Positions 8,661-16,976 of a stretch of DNA of 61,899 bases are shown here, one piece after another (position 1 is the stretch's first letter; each line of letters opens with the position of its first letter). The notes under the pieces were generated by a model. The model was given only the letters and a program-made list of their open reading frames with translations. It was not told the origin of the DNA and did no database searches. This DNA comes from an uncultured Bacteroides sp. (lineage in GTDB: Bacteria > Bacteroidota > Bacteroidia > Bacteroidales > Bacteroidaceae), in contig NZ_CAJLKP010000032.1 of assembly GCF_905207245.1 (NCBI RefSeq), positions 1-61,899 of the forward strand. The letters run 5' to 3'. Both the position numbers and the translations under genes were made by a program.

Positions 8661-9251
8661 TTAGTTGCCAGCAGTAGCAGCAGCACCTCTTGCAGCACGA
8701 GTCAGCTTAACGGCGCATACGACAGCTTCTTTAGCATTCATCAATTCCAGACCTTCATAGCTCAATTCGCCAACCTTAACAGTTTTACCCAGTCCCAGGT
8801 GAGCAACGTTTACAATCAGTTTTTCTGGAATAACGTTATATAAAGCTTTTACTTTCAGCTTACGTGTCTGCAATACCAGCTTACCACCGGCTTTCACACC
8901 TTCTGCCAAGCCTTCCATCTGTACCGGAACTTCCATAACAATAGGTTTAGCCTCATCAATCTGATAGAAGTCAATGTGCAGGATGGTATCCTTTACCGGG
9001 TGGAATTGAATATCTTTCATGATAGCATTTACTTTCTTGCCATCAATAATCAGGTCAACTACATAAATGTGCGGAGTGTAAACCAAGTTACGCAAACCGT
9101 CAGCGGGTACAGTGAAGTGAACGTTTTCACCTGCTCCGTAGAGTACGCAGGGTACGCCGTTGTTTTTACGAATAGCTTTCAAAGCTCTTGCTTGTTCCGA
9201 AGAACGCTCTGCAATAGTTCTTGCAGTACCTTTTACTTCAATTGATTTCAT
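8661..9251 (-). CDS. rplY: 50S ribosomal protein L25 (Ctc/TL5 long form)
   Basis: 196 aa. The N-terminal half (about 1-92) is the 5S-rRNA-binding L25 domain (VPCVLYGAGENVHF). The C-terminal half (about 95-180) is the beta-rich TL5/CTC domain (KPIVMEVPVQMEGLAEGVK). The length is typical of the long form. A strong promoter (9351-9381) gives a leader of about 90 nt with two hairpins, and pth follows. Confidence 0.95.
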   Translation of the reverse strand: MKSIEVKGTARTIAERSSEQARALKAIRKNNGVPCVLYGAGENVHFTVPADGLRNLVYTPHIYVVDLIIDGKKVNAIMKDIQFHPVKDTILHIDFYQIDEAKPIVMEVPVQMEGLAEGVKAGGKLVLQTRKLKVKALYNVIPEKLIVNVAHLGLGKTVKVGELSYEGLELMNAKEAVVCAVKLTRAARGAAATAGN

Positions 9252-9307
9252 TTTTTAAATTTTTTGTGTTACTCTAAATTAAGTTAGTTCTTGCTTAATT
9301 CACCATC

Positions 9308-9335
9308 GCACGATGTGGGGTTAGCCACACAATGT
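9308..9335 (-). promoter_or_regulatory. Structured 5' leader of rplY
   Basis: On the minus strand the leader carries TGTGG-CTAACC-CCACA followed by CATCG-TG-CGATG, two adjacent compact hairpins about 60 nt upstream of the rplY start codon. Such structure is suggestive of ribosomal-protein feedback control. This is inference. Confidence 0.45.
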
Positions 9336-9350
9336 TGCAAAAAAGCGGTG

Positions 9351-9381
9351 CAAAAGTACAGCTTCTTTTTGAATTATCAAA
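9351..9381 (-). promoter_or_regulatory. rplY promoter
   Basis: On the minus strand TTTG (9381-9378) is followed by 19 bp and TACTTTTG (9358-9351), a full match to the Bacteroides consensus. The -33 box overlaps the stop codon of the upstream PUR-alpha-like gene. Confidence 0.8.
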
Positions 9382-9805
9382 GAGTTGGCTCTTCAAAATC
9401 AATATCAATCTTGATTTCCCCTTCCAAATCCATACCTTTTTCATTCATTTCGGCTATAGCGTCGAGTTCAGCTTCTCTATTTGCATCTGCCTCTGCGTTC
9501 ATATCATTTATGACTTCCAGCATTTCTTTCTGGTTAATGAAATGGATAGCTTCATTCAGACCGTTCATGAACTTTTCAAAATCTTCTCTATACAAGAAAA
9601 TCTTATGTTTCTCAAAGCTCACCTGTGCATCTTCACCTTCACCGGTCACTACTTTCTTACTTTCAGTGATAGCGAGAAACATTTCATCCTTCCTATTTTT
9701 CTTCACATCCAGATAGTAGATTCGTTTACCTGCTTTAATGGATTTAGAGAATACAATCTCCTTATCGTTCATGTCCGCTCCGTTTTTCTTCTTTAAGTCT
9801 TCCAT
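9377..9805 (-). CDS. PUR-alpha-like nucleic-acid-binding protein (DUF3276)
   Basis: 142 aa, choosing the ATG at 9805; a 30-residue in-frame extension upstream is not conserved-looking. The central part (about 13-90: IVFSKSIKAGKRIYYLDVKK, then DEMFLAITESKK) is the single PUR repeat found in Bacteroidetes and spirochaetes, which binds single-stranded DNA or RNA. The tail is strongly acidic (MDLEGEIKIDIDFEE). A role in RNA binding or translation is plausible given the neighbouring rplY. Confidence 0.82.
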   Translation of the reverse strand: MEDLKKKNGADMNDKEIVFSKSIKAGKRIYYLDVKKNRKDEMFLAITESKKVVTGEGEDAQVSFEKHKIFLYREDFEKFMNGLNEAIHFINQKEMLEVINDMNAEADANREAELDAIAEMNEKGMDLEGEIKIDIDFEEPTL

Positions 9806-9911
9806 ATTTATAGGTCTCTTGTTATTAGTGACTCCAAAATTGACGATTTTTTTTAAACTGTCAAAAGAAAATGCCCGGATAATGAACTTCTGCATTAAAA
9901 AATGTGATTTA

Positions 9912-9944
9912 TTTGTGTAAACTCATTAAAAATGTCTACTTTTG
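9912..9944 (+). promoter_or_regulatory. Promoter of the nusB-yajC-ybbR-coaE run
   Basis: TTTG (9912-9915), 21 bp, TACTTTTG (9937-9944). The start codon of nusB is 35 bp after the -7 box. Confidence 0.75.
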
Positions 9945-9978
9945 CATCTCGTTAAAACAGTATTGATTAAATAGACTT

Positions 9979-10905
9979 ATGATTAACAGAGTTCTTATTC
10001 GTCTTAAGATTATACAGATTGTATATGCTTATTATCAGAATGGCAGTAAAAATTTAGACTCAGCGGAGAAAGAATTATTCTTTAGTCTTTCAAAAGCGTA
10101 TGACCTTTATAATTATCTGCTTATGCTGATGGTAGCTCTGACGACTTACGCACAAAAACGCATTGATGCGGCAAAAGCCAAGTTAGCTCCGACCGCAGAG
10201 GAGTTGTATCCCAACATGAAATTCGTAGAAAACAAGTTTGTTTCTCAACTGGAGGTTAATAAACAGTTGATGGACTTTGCAGCCAACCAAAAGCGTTCGT
10301 GGGCAAATGACGAAGATTTTGTGAAAGGATTGTATGATAAGATTATAGTTTCCGATATATATAAGGAATATATGGCTTCGTCTGATAAATCTTATGAAGC
10401 CGACCGTGAATTATGGAGGAAGCTCTATAAAGCTTTTATTTTCAATAATGAGGAGTTGGATACTTTGCTGGAAGACCAGAGTCTCTATTGGAATGACGAT
10501 AAAGAGATAGTAGATACCTTTGTTCTGAAGACAATTAAGCGTTTTGAAGAAAGAAATGGTGCTAACCAACCTTTGTTGCCTGAGTTTAAAGATGAGGAAG
10601 ATCAGGAATTTGCCCGTCGTCTGTTCCGTCGTACTATATTGAATTGTGATTACTATCGTCACCTTATCAGTGAGAATACGCGCAATTGGGATTTGGAACG
10701 TGTAGCCTTTATGGATGTAGTGATTATGCAATGTGCATTAGCAGAAATTCTGAGTTTCCCGAACATTCCGGTAAGTGTTTCGTTAAATGAATATGTTGAA
10801 ATAGCTAAGGTCTACAGTACGATAAAGAGCGGAAGTTTTGTAAACGGTACTTTGGACGGAATAGTTAATCAATTAAAAAAAGAAGGTAAGTTAGCGAAAA
10901 ACTGA
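9979..10905 (+). CDS. nusB: Transcription antitermination factor NusB (long Bacteroidetes form)
   Basis: 308 aa, about twice the length of E. coli NusB. The canonical NusB fold is in the C-terminal half (about 185-305: FARRLFRRTILNCDYYRHLI and NEYVEIAKVYSTIKSGSFVN). The N-terminal half is the extra helical region typical of Bacteroidetes. NusB with NusE/S10 binds boxA RNA to prevent premature termination on rRNA operons. It is first in a rightward run and 39 bp before yajC. Confidence 0.92.
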   Translation: MINRVLIRLKIIQIVYAYYQNGSKNLDSAEKELFFSLSKAYDLYNYLLMLMVALTTYAQKRIDAAKAKLAPTAEELYPNMKFVENKFVSQLEVNKQLMDFAANQKRSWANDEDFVKGLYDKIIVSDIYKEYMASSDKSYEADRELWRKLYKAFIFNNEELDTLLEDQSLYWNDDKEIVDTFVLKTIKRFEERNGANQPLLPEFKDEEDQEFARRLFRRTILNCDYYRHLISENTRNWDLERVAFMDVVIMQCALAEILSFPNIPVSVSLNEYVEIAKVYSTIKSGSFVNGTLDGIVNQLKKEGKLAKN

Positions 10906-10944
10906 TACCTTTGTTGAGTATTAAAAACTAAAAACGAATAATTT

Positions 10945-11274
10945 ATGAATTTAATGACCGTATTCTTGCAAGCTCCTGCCGCAGCGCCTGGTGGTGGTAG
11001 CATGATGTGGATTCTTCTGATTGCCATGTTTGCTATCATGTATTTTTTCATGATTCGCCCACAAAACAAAAAGCAGAAAGAAATTGCAAATTTCCGTAAA
11101 TCACTTCAAGTGAACCAGAAGGTGATTACTGCCGGTGGTATCCATGGTGTTATCAAAGAAATTAATGATAATGATATCGTGCTTGAAATAGCTTCTAATG
11201 TTAAGATTAGAATTGATAAGAATTCTATATTCGCCGCGGCTGCTGATGCTAACAGTAATCAGGCTGCTAAATAA
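10945..11274 (+). CDS. yajC: Preprotein translocase subunit YajC
   Basis: 109 aa. One N-terminal membrane helix (about 13-32: MMWILLIAMFAIMYFFMIRP) is followed by the conserved PQNKKQKE segment and a short cytoplasmic beta domain (VITAGGIHGVIKEI). YajC associates with SecDF and supports SecYEG export. It sits between nusB and the ybbR-like gene. Confidence 0.93.
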   Translation: MNLMTVFLQAPAAAPGGGSMMWILLIAMFAIMYFFMIRPQNKKQKEIANFRKSLQVNQKVITAGGIHGVIKEINDNDIVLEIASNVKIRIDKNSIFAAAADANSNQAAK

Positions 11275-11292
11275 TTTTGAATAAGTGAGCCT

Positions 11293-12312
11293 ATGATTAA
11301 TCGTAGGAACATAAAACGCATATATCTGATAACAACGAGGAAAGTTAAGGACTTTCTGCTCAGTGATAAGAGCAGAGAGTTCTTAATTTTTTTATTTTTC
11401 TTTCTTATTGCTAGTGGATTCTGGCTGCTCCAGACGTTGAACAATGATTATGAAACGGAATTCTCCATTCCTGTGCGTCTGAAAGGAGTACCTAACAATG
11501 TCGTGATAACTTCCGAACCATCTTCCGAACTTCATATCCGGGTAAAGGATAAGGGTACTGTGTTGCTTAATTACATGCTTGGGAAGAGTTTCTTTCCTAT
11601 TACTCTGGATTTTTCTGATTATAAAGGAAATGATGATAACCATGTACGTATTTATTCTTCACAGTTTGAGAAAAGACTGCTCAGCCAGTTGAATGTATCT
11701 ACAAAGTTACTTTCTGTGAAGCCCGACACATTGGAGTATATCTATTCTACAGGAGCTTCTAAATTAGTTCCGGTAAAGTTTCAGGGAACGGTAAGTGCAG
11801 GCCGTCAATATTACATCTCGGATACAATCTGCAAACCGGACTCGGTGTTGGTTTATGCACCTGCGGGAGCATTGGATACCATAACTGTTGCTTATACGCA
11901 AAAAGTTAATTTTGATGATGTTTCTGATACATTGAAGCGGCAAATTCCTTTGCTCAGTCAAAAGGGGGTTAAGTTCGTTCCGGCTTCGGTAGAGATGGTT
12001 TTTCCGGTGGATATTTATACAGAGAAGACAGTGGAAGTCCCTTTGCGTGGGGTTAACTTCCCGGCAGGTAAAGTGTTACGTGCATTCCCATCTAAAGTAA
12101 ATGTTACCTTTCAGGTTGGTTTGAGCCATTTCCGTCAAATAACAGGGAGCGACTTTCATATCAATGTTTCTTATGAAGAACTTTTGAAACTCGGTTCGGA
12201 TAAGTATACCGTGAAACTGAGGTCGGTGCCGAAAGGTGTAAACCAAATACGTATTAATCCCGAACAAGTAGATTTTCTCATTGAACAGGTAGCACCCGAA
12301 CATGGCAATTAA
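11293..12312 (+). CDS. YbbR-like (CdaR-type) domain membrane protein
   Basis: 339 aa. An N-terminal membrane helix (about 28-46: EFLIFLFFFLIASGFWLL) precedes extracytoplasmic YbbR-type beta domains (for example TEFSIPVRLKGVPNNVVI and KTVEVPLRGVNFPAGKVL). In Firmicutes such proteins regulate the diadenylate cyclase CdaA. No cyclase gene is next to this copy. The end overlaps coaE by 11 nt, so the two are probably translated together. Confidence 0.82.
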   Translation: MINRRNIKRIYLITTRKVKDFLLSDKSREFLIFLFFFLIASGFWLLQTLNNDYETEFSIPVRLKGVPNNVVITSEPSSELHIRVKDKGTVLLNYMLGKSFFPITLDFSDYKGNDDNHVRIYSSQFEKRLLSQLNVSTKLLSVKPDTLEYIYSTGASKLVPVKFQGTVSAGRQYYISDTICKPDSVLVYAPAGALDTITVAYTQKVNFDDVSDTLKRQIPLLSQKGVKFVPASVEMVFPVDIYTEKTVEVPLRGVNFPAGKVLRAFPSKVNVTFQVGLSHFRQITGSDFHINVSYEELLKLGSDKYTVKLRSVPKGVNQIRINPEQVDFLIEQVAPEHGN

Positions 12313-12916
12313 GATAGGTATAACTGGTGGTATCGGCAGTGGGAAAAGTGTAGTTTCCCGTCTGTTGGAAACGATGGGGGTTCCCGTCTATATCTCGGAC
12401 GTCGAGTCAAAGCACTTGACGGTTTCAGATGTTCAGATTCGCCGGGAACTGATTGCTTTGTTGGGAGAGGAAGTATATATTGGCGATGAACTGAATAAAA
12501 CTTTGCTTGCCTCCTATATATTTGGTAATCCCGAACATATCCGTATAGTGAATGGCATTATCCATCCGCGGGTGCGGGATGATTTCCGTCGGTGGGTGGA
12601 GCGCCATGTTGCTTATCCGATAGTGGGGATGGAGTCTGCTATTCTGATTGAAGCAGGTTTTGCTGGCGAAGTAGATGCTGTGGTGATGGTTTATGCGCCC
12701 GAGGAAATTCGCATAGCACGCGCCATGCAACGCGATGCTGCTCCGCGGGAATTGGTAGAACGTCGTGTCCGTAGCCAGATGAGCGATGAGGAGAAGCGTA
12801 CCAATGCTGATTTTGTAATTGTAAACGACGGTGAAACTCCGTTAATTCCGCAGGTTTTAGAAGTTATAACTTCTCTATCTAAAAATATTGCTTACCTTTG
12901 CCAACCGAAAAAATAA
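12302..12916 (+). CDS. coaE: Dephospho-CoA kinase
   Basis: 204 aa. The P loop GITGGIGSGKS lies at residues 6-16, and the rest follows the CoaE fold. The enzyme phosphorylates the ribose 3'-OH of dephospho-CoA in the last step of CoA synthesis. The gene overlaps the ybbR-like gene. Its C-terminal codons also contain a TACCTTTG -7 box that probably drives the next gene, which may explain the untypical tail NIAYLCQPKK. Confidence 0.95.
   Translation: MAIKIGITGGIGSGKSVVSRLLETMGVPVYISDVESKHLTVSDVQIRRELIALLGEEVYIGDELNKTLLASYIFGNPEHIRIVNGIIHPRVRDDFRRWVERHVAYPIVGMESAILIEAGFAGEVDAVVMVYAPEEIRIARAMQRDAAPRELVERRVRSQMSDEEKRTNADFVIVNDGETPLIPQVLEVITSLSKNIAYLCQPKK
12893..12900 (+). promoter_or_regulatory. 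-7 element inside the end of coaE
   Basis: TACCTTTG matches TAnnTTTG and lies 46 bp before the DUF5606 start codon. No good -33 box was found. It overlaps the coding sequence of coaE. Confidence 0.5.
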
Positions 12917-12945
12917 AATATTACTAATAAAAAATAGAACATACT

Positions 12946-13380
12946 ATGTTGAAGACTATTTTGTCTATCTCCGGTAAACCGGGATTGTATAAACTCATTT
13001 CACAAGGTAGAAATATGTTGATTGTAGAGTCTCTGACGGACAAGAAACGTTTCCCCGCTTATGGTAACGAAAAAATAATCTCTTTGGGTGATATTGCCAT
13101 GTATACAGATACGGACGATGTACCTTTGAAAGATGTGTTGACTACTATGAAAGAGAAGGAAAACGGTGCTCCTGTCGTAATGGATTTGAAGAAAGCTACT
13201 GCTGACGAACTTCGTGCTTATTTGGGAGAAGTTTTACCGACCTTTGACCGTGACCGTGTATATCTGGCGGATATCAAGAAGCTTATTTCCTGGTACAATC
13301 TGTTGGTTTCTTGCGGAATGACTGATTTTGCGGATACTCCTGAAACGGAAGAAGTAGTAGAGGAGAAAACAGAAGAATAA
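12946..13380 (+). CDS. DUF5606 family protein
   Basis: 144 aa. It begins with the family hallmark MLKTILSISGKPGLYKLISQ, then a small beta domain and a helical region, ending in an acidic tail (ETEEVVEEKTEE). It is conserved across Bacteroidetes; function unknown. No signal peptide or membrane helix. A strong terminator follows. Confidence 0.85.
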   Translation: MLKTILSISGKPGLYKLISQGRNMLIVESLTDKKRFPAYGNEKIISLGDIAMYTDTDDVPLKDVLTTMKEKENGAPVVMDLKKATADELRAYLGEVLPTFDRDRVYLADIKKLISWYNLLVSCGMTDFADTPETEEVVEEKTEE

Positions 13381-13408
13381 ATTTTAAATAGAACAATTCT
13401 TTTGATAG

Positions 13409-13457
13409 AATATGCGGATAATCCCAGGTACTCCCGGGGGTATCCGCATATTTTTTA
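13409..13457 (+). terminator. Intrinsic terminator after DUF5606 gene
   Basis: AATATGCGGATA pairs with TATCCGCATATT around a GC-rich inner stem (CCCAGG...CCCGGGGG) and is followed by TTTTTT. Confidence 0.85.
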
Positions 13458-13488
13458 TGTTGTAGTTTCATTTTGACTACTTTTTTCT

Positions 13489-13496
13489 TACCTTTG
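13489..13496 (+). promoter_or_regulatory. Promoter -7 element before the long hairpin
   Basis: TACCTTTG matches the consensus, with TTTC (13466-13469) 19 bp upstream as a weak -33 box. Transcription from about 13503 would run through the hairpin at 13563-13756 into the small ORF at 13807. Confidence 0.5.
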
Positions 13497-13562
13497 TTGC
13501 CATCCTGAAATGCAGAGTGGGTAGTGACCTCTCTCACAAAGATTGAAGGATAATTATGGATA

Positions 13563-13756
13563 AAAGCGTTTAATATTATCTTGTACTTGAAATCTGGACA
13601 ATTTCACGCTATTCAAGGATAATAGACAACAAACGCTCATGCTCTGTTGTATATGCATATTCAAATGTATAGTACGGAGCGTGGGCTGTTGTATATTATT
13701 TGAATAGTGGCAGTCCAGAGCCCCAGGTACAATAATAACAGCAGTTCCCACGCTTT
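13563..13756. repeat. 194-bp imperfect inverted repeat (long hairpin)
   Basis: Arms 13563-13638 and 13677-13756 pair along their length: AAAGCG/CGCTTT at the base, then TATTAT/AATAATA, TTGTACTTG/CAGGTACAA, CTGGAC/GTCCAG, CTATTCAA/TTGAATAG, ACAACA/TGTTGT and CGCTC/GAGCG. The 38-nt loop contains the palindrome ATATGCATAT. Short open frames on the minus strand here are by-products. It could be a decayed MITE or a structured RNA leader. Confidence 0.7.
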
Positions 13757-13806
13757 ATATATGAACTTACTGCCTTTAGGGGGACTTGAGGCTGCGTATT
13801 AATAAG

Positions 13807-14043
13807 ATGGAAGAGCATAAGAGCGTAACAGTGAAGGTGGATAAAGCCGCTGGGAAGATATATGTGGACGGAGTGTTGCCGAATGCCACACTTTGTTTGT
13901 ATCATATTCGGGGGAAGGTGGTTGAGGTGAAACAGACGCAGGAGGAAAGTTCTTCGTTTGATTTACCGTGTGCAGGAGAATATGTGTTGGTTGTGACACA
14001 CGCCCTGTCCGCACCAGTTGTTAAGCAGCTCGTTATAGAATAA
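13807..14043 (+). CDS. Small protein resembling a T9SS-type C-terminal sorting domain
   Basis: 78 aa from the ATG at 13807; a TTG start at 13786 would add 7 residues. The sequence reads like the beta-sandwich end of a secreted Bacteroidetes protein: GKIYVDGVLPNATLCLYHIRGKVV, then SFDLPCAGEYVLVVTH and KQLVIE. It has no signal peptide and no larger protein attached. Either it is a free-standing small protein or the surviving 3' end of a larger gene. It lies between the long hairpin and a bidirectional terminator. Confidence 0.55.
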   Translation: MEEHKSVTVKVDKAAGKIYVDGVLPNATLCLYHIRGKVVEVKQTQEESSSFDLPCAGEYVLVVTHALSAPVVKQLVIE

Positions 14044-14044
14044 T

Positions 14045-14090
14045 GAAAAGGCTGTCTTGCTCTATCAATGTGGTAAGACAGCCTTTTTTA
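14045..14090. terminator. Bidirectional terminator between the small ORF and clpB
   Basis: AAAAGGCTGTCTT and AAGACAGCCTTTTTT form a stem with T tracts on both strands, between convergent genes. Confidence 0.85.
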
Positions 14091-14107
14091 TTCATTAGTT
14101 TTTCAGT

Positions 14108-16696
14108 TTAATTTCTGAATACCAGCGCTTCGCCACTGGCATCTACAATAATGGACCTGCTGCGGTCTACTTCCTGTGCCAATAACTTTTTCGACAAATC
14201 ATTCAATAGGTAATGCTGGATAGCTCGTTTCACAGGACGGGCACCGAACTCCGGATCATACCCTACTTTGGTAAGGAACTCTATGGCTCCCTCCGTCAGT
14301 ACCAGTTCCACACCATTCTGAGCCAGCATTTTCTGTACACCTTTTATTTGGAGCACTACAATCTGCTTAATTTCACTTTCATTTAGTGGGAGGAACATGA
14401 TGGTTTCATCAATACGGTTCAGGAATTCCGGACGAATCGTTTTCTTCAACATATTCATCACTTCCTTCTTCGTTTCCTCTATCACTTGCTCCTTGTTGGC
14501 GCTGTTCAGTTTCTCCATCTGACTCTGAATGTAGGCACTACCCATATTCGAGGTCATGATGATGATGGTATTTTTGAAGTTTACCACACGTCCCTTGTTG
14601 TCCGTCAACCGTCCGTCGTCCAATACTTGCAGCAGGATATTGAATACATCCGGGTGCGCTTTCTCTATTTCGTCAAACAATACCACAGAGTACGGTTTGC
14701 GCCGGATGGCTTCGGTCAACTGCCCACCTTCATCATAGCCCACATATCCCGGAGGCGCTCCGACCAGACGTGATACACTATGCTTCTCCTGATATTCACT
14801 CATATCGATGCGCGTCATCATAGTCTCGTCATCGAAGAGGAATTCTGCAAGTGCTTTAGCAAGTTCTGTTTTACCTACACCGGTAGTACCGAGGAAGATG
14901 AACGAGCCAATCGGACGTTTAGGATCCTGCAAACCGGCACGGCTACGGCGCACGGCATCAGCAACTGCCTGGATGGCTTCATCTTGTCCGATGACACGTT
15001 GATGAAGTTCATCTTCGAGATGTAACAGCTTGTCCTTTTCACTTTGCAGCATCTTGCTTACAGGGATACCCGTCCAGCGAGATACTACGTCTGCAATGTC
15101 CTCAGCATCTACTTCTTCCTTAATCATGGCTTTGTCGCCCTGCATGGCATGAAGCTCTTTCTGAGTATCTTCAATTTCCTGATTCAAAGCCTGTAACTTG
15201 CCATAGCGGATTTCGGCTACCTTGCCGTAGTCGCCTTCGCGTTCTGCCTTGTCAGCTTCGAATTTCAGGTTTTCTATTTCAACCTTGTTCTGCTGTATTC
15301 TGTTAACCAGCGTTTTCTCACTCTGCCATTTCGCCTTGTAAGATTTCTCTTGTTCTTTTAGTTCAGCAAGTTCCTTGCCAATGTGTTCCAGCTTTGGCTT
15401 GTCGTTCTCACGCTTGATGGCTTCGCGTTCAATCTCCAATTGTTTGATTTTGCGTGAAATCTCATCCAATTCTTCCGGAACCGAGTCTACTTCCATGCGC
15501 AACTTAGCGGCAGCTTCATCCATCAGGTCGATAGCTTTATCCGGTAAGAAACGATCCGTGATGTAGCGATTGCTTAACTCTACGGCGGCAATGATGGCGT
15601 CATCTTTAATCCGTACGTGGTGATGGTTTTCGTAGCGTTCCTTCAGTCCGCGCAGGATGGATATGGTGCTCAGCGTATCGGGTTCGTTCACATATACAAT
15701 CTGGAAACGACGTTCCAATGCTTTGTCTTTCTCAAAATACTTCTGATATTCATCGAGAGTAGTGGCACCTATACTTCTCAGTTCGCCACGCGCCAGCGCA
15801 GGTTTCAGTATATTGGCGGCATCCATGGCTCCTTCGCCCTTTCCAGCACCCACCAGCGTGTGAATTTCATCAATGAAAAGGATAATGTCTCCTTCCGATT
15901 TCTTCACTTCGTTGATTACCGCTTTCAGGCGTTCCTCAAATTCACCTTTGTACTTTGCACCAGCCACCAGTGCACCCATATCCAGTGAGTACACTTGTTT
16001 GTTCTTTAGGTTTTCAGGAACGTCACCACGCAGGATACGGTGGGCGAGTCCTTCCACAATAGCAGTTTTACCAGTACCCGGTTCACCTATTAATATAGGG
16101 TTGTTCTTGGTGCGGCGACTCAGGATTTGCAGCACGCGACGTATTTCCTCGTCACGACCAATCACAGGATCGAGCTTACCGCTTCGGGCAGCTTCATTCA
16201 GGTTGATGGCGTACTTCTCCAATGACTGATAAGTATCTTCACTGGATTGTGAGGTCACCTTTTCGCCTTTGCGCAGTTCGGTGATGGCATTGCGAAGCTC
16301 ATGTTCCGTCATTCCCGCATCTTTCAGGATGGTGGAGACTGTGCTTTTTACGGTCAGCAATGCCAGTAACAGATGTTCCAGTGAAACGAATTCGTCACCC
16401 ATTTCTTTGGAATACTGGGTGGCTTTTTGAAACACATCATTCGTTTCACGGCTTAAGTAGGGTTCTCCACCCGAAACTTTGGGCAAGGAATCCGTTTGTT
16501 TATCGAGCACCAGTGCAACCTGTTGTCCGTTCATGCCCAGCTTCTGGAAAATGAAGTTGGTGACGTTTTCGCCCACCTTCATCACTCCTTGCATCACATG
16601 AACCGGTTCAATGGCTTGCTGCCCACGGCTCTTAGCTAGATTCAGTGCTTCTTGCACTGCCTCTTGTGATTTAATGGTGAAATTGTTAAAGTTCAT
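14108..16696 (-). CDS. clpB: ATP-dependent chaperone ClpB
   Basis: 862 aa, full length. The Clp_N repeats (1-145) are followed by NBD1 with Walker A GEPGTGKT (about 203-210), the long M-domain coiled coil (about 400-525), and NBD2 with Walker A GTTGVGKT (about 601-608). A ClpP-binding loop is not apparent. ClpB works with DnaK to rescue aggregated proteins. The upstream region carries a -24/-12-like promoter and two TTTCTGACAAAAT copies. Confidence 0.97.
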   Translation of the reverse strand: MNFNNFTIKSQEAVQEALNLAKSRGQQAIEPVHVMQGVMKVGENVTNFIFQKLGMNGQQVALVLDKQTDSLPKVSGGEPYLSRETNDVFQKATQYSKEMGDEFVSLEHLLLALLTVKSTVSTILKDAGMTEHELRNAITELRKGEKVTSQSSEDTYQSLEKYAINLNEAARSGKLDPVIGRDEEIRRVLQILSRRTKNNPILIGEPGTGKTAIVEGLAHRILRGDVPENLKNKQVYSLDMGALVAGAKYKGEFEERLKAVINEVKKSEGDIILFIDEIHTLVGAGKGEGAMDAANILKPALARGELRSIGATTLDEYQKYFEKDKALERRFQIVYVNEPDTLSTISILRGLKERYENHHHVRIKDDAIIAAVELSNRYITDRFLPDKAIDLMDEAAAKLRMEVDSVPEELDEISRKIKQLEIEREAIKRENDKPKLEHIGKELAELKEQEKSYKAKWQSEKTLVNRIQQNKVEIENLKFEADKAEREGDYGKVAEIRYGKLQALNQEIEDTQKELHAMQGDKAMIKEEVDAEDIADVVSRWTGIPVSKMLQSEKDKLLHLEDELHQRVIGQDEAIQAVADAVRRSRAGLQDPKRPIGSFIFLGTTGVGKTELAKALAEFLFDDETMMTRIDMSEYQEKHSVSRLVGAPPGYVGYDEGGQLTEAIRRKPYSVVLFDEIEKAHPDVFNILLQVLDDGRLTDNKGRVVNFKNTIIIMTSNMGSAYIQSQMEKLNSANKEQVIEETKKEVMNMLKKTIRPEFLNRIDETIMFLPLNESEIKQIVVLQIKGVQKMLAQNGVELVLTEGAIEFLTKVGYDPEFGARPVKRAIQHYLLNDLSKKLLAQEVDRSRSIIVDASGEALVFRN

Positions 16697-16744
16697 ATCT
16701 TATATCTCCTTTCTATTTTCATTTTCAATAACAACTAATAGGGC

Positions 16745-16812
16745 GCAAAAGATTTGCCAATGACTTATTTCTGACAAAATAGCAGATGGAATATAAAAAT
16801 TTCTGACAAAAT
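16745..16812 (-). promoter_or_regulatory. -24/-12-like (sigma54-type) promoter of clpB with two upstream motif copies
   Basis: On the minus strand TGGCAAATCTTTTGC (16759-16745) has GG and GC in the spacing of a sigma54 promoter. Further upstream TTTCTGACAAAAT occurs twice on the plus strand (16768-16780 and 16800-16812), 32 bp apart. A vegetative reading is also possible (TTTG, 21 bp, ATCTTTTG), so the assignment is not certain. Confidence 0.5.
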
Positions 16813-16976
16813 GTCTTTATTGATTGGTTGTAATGCCCATAGGGGGACGTTGCCCACTGTATTTATAGGACTTCTCTTCATTATTATATAGCAATACGCA
16901 AATTCTGTTTAAATCCTGTGTGTAGCTAAAAGGATTATTGTATCTTTATCCCTTAAAATATAGAATTATAGTAATT

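Noticed and set aside
13554..13905. Two short minus-strand frames over the long hairpin
   Set aside because: Palindromic sequence creates open frames in both directions; neither resembles a protein.
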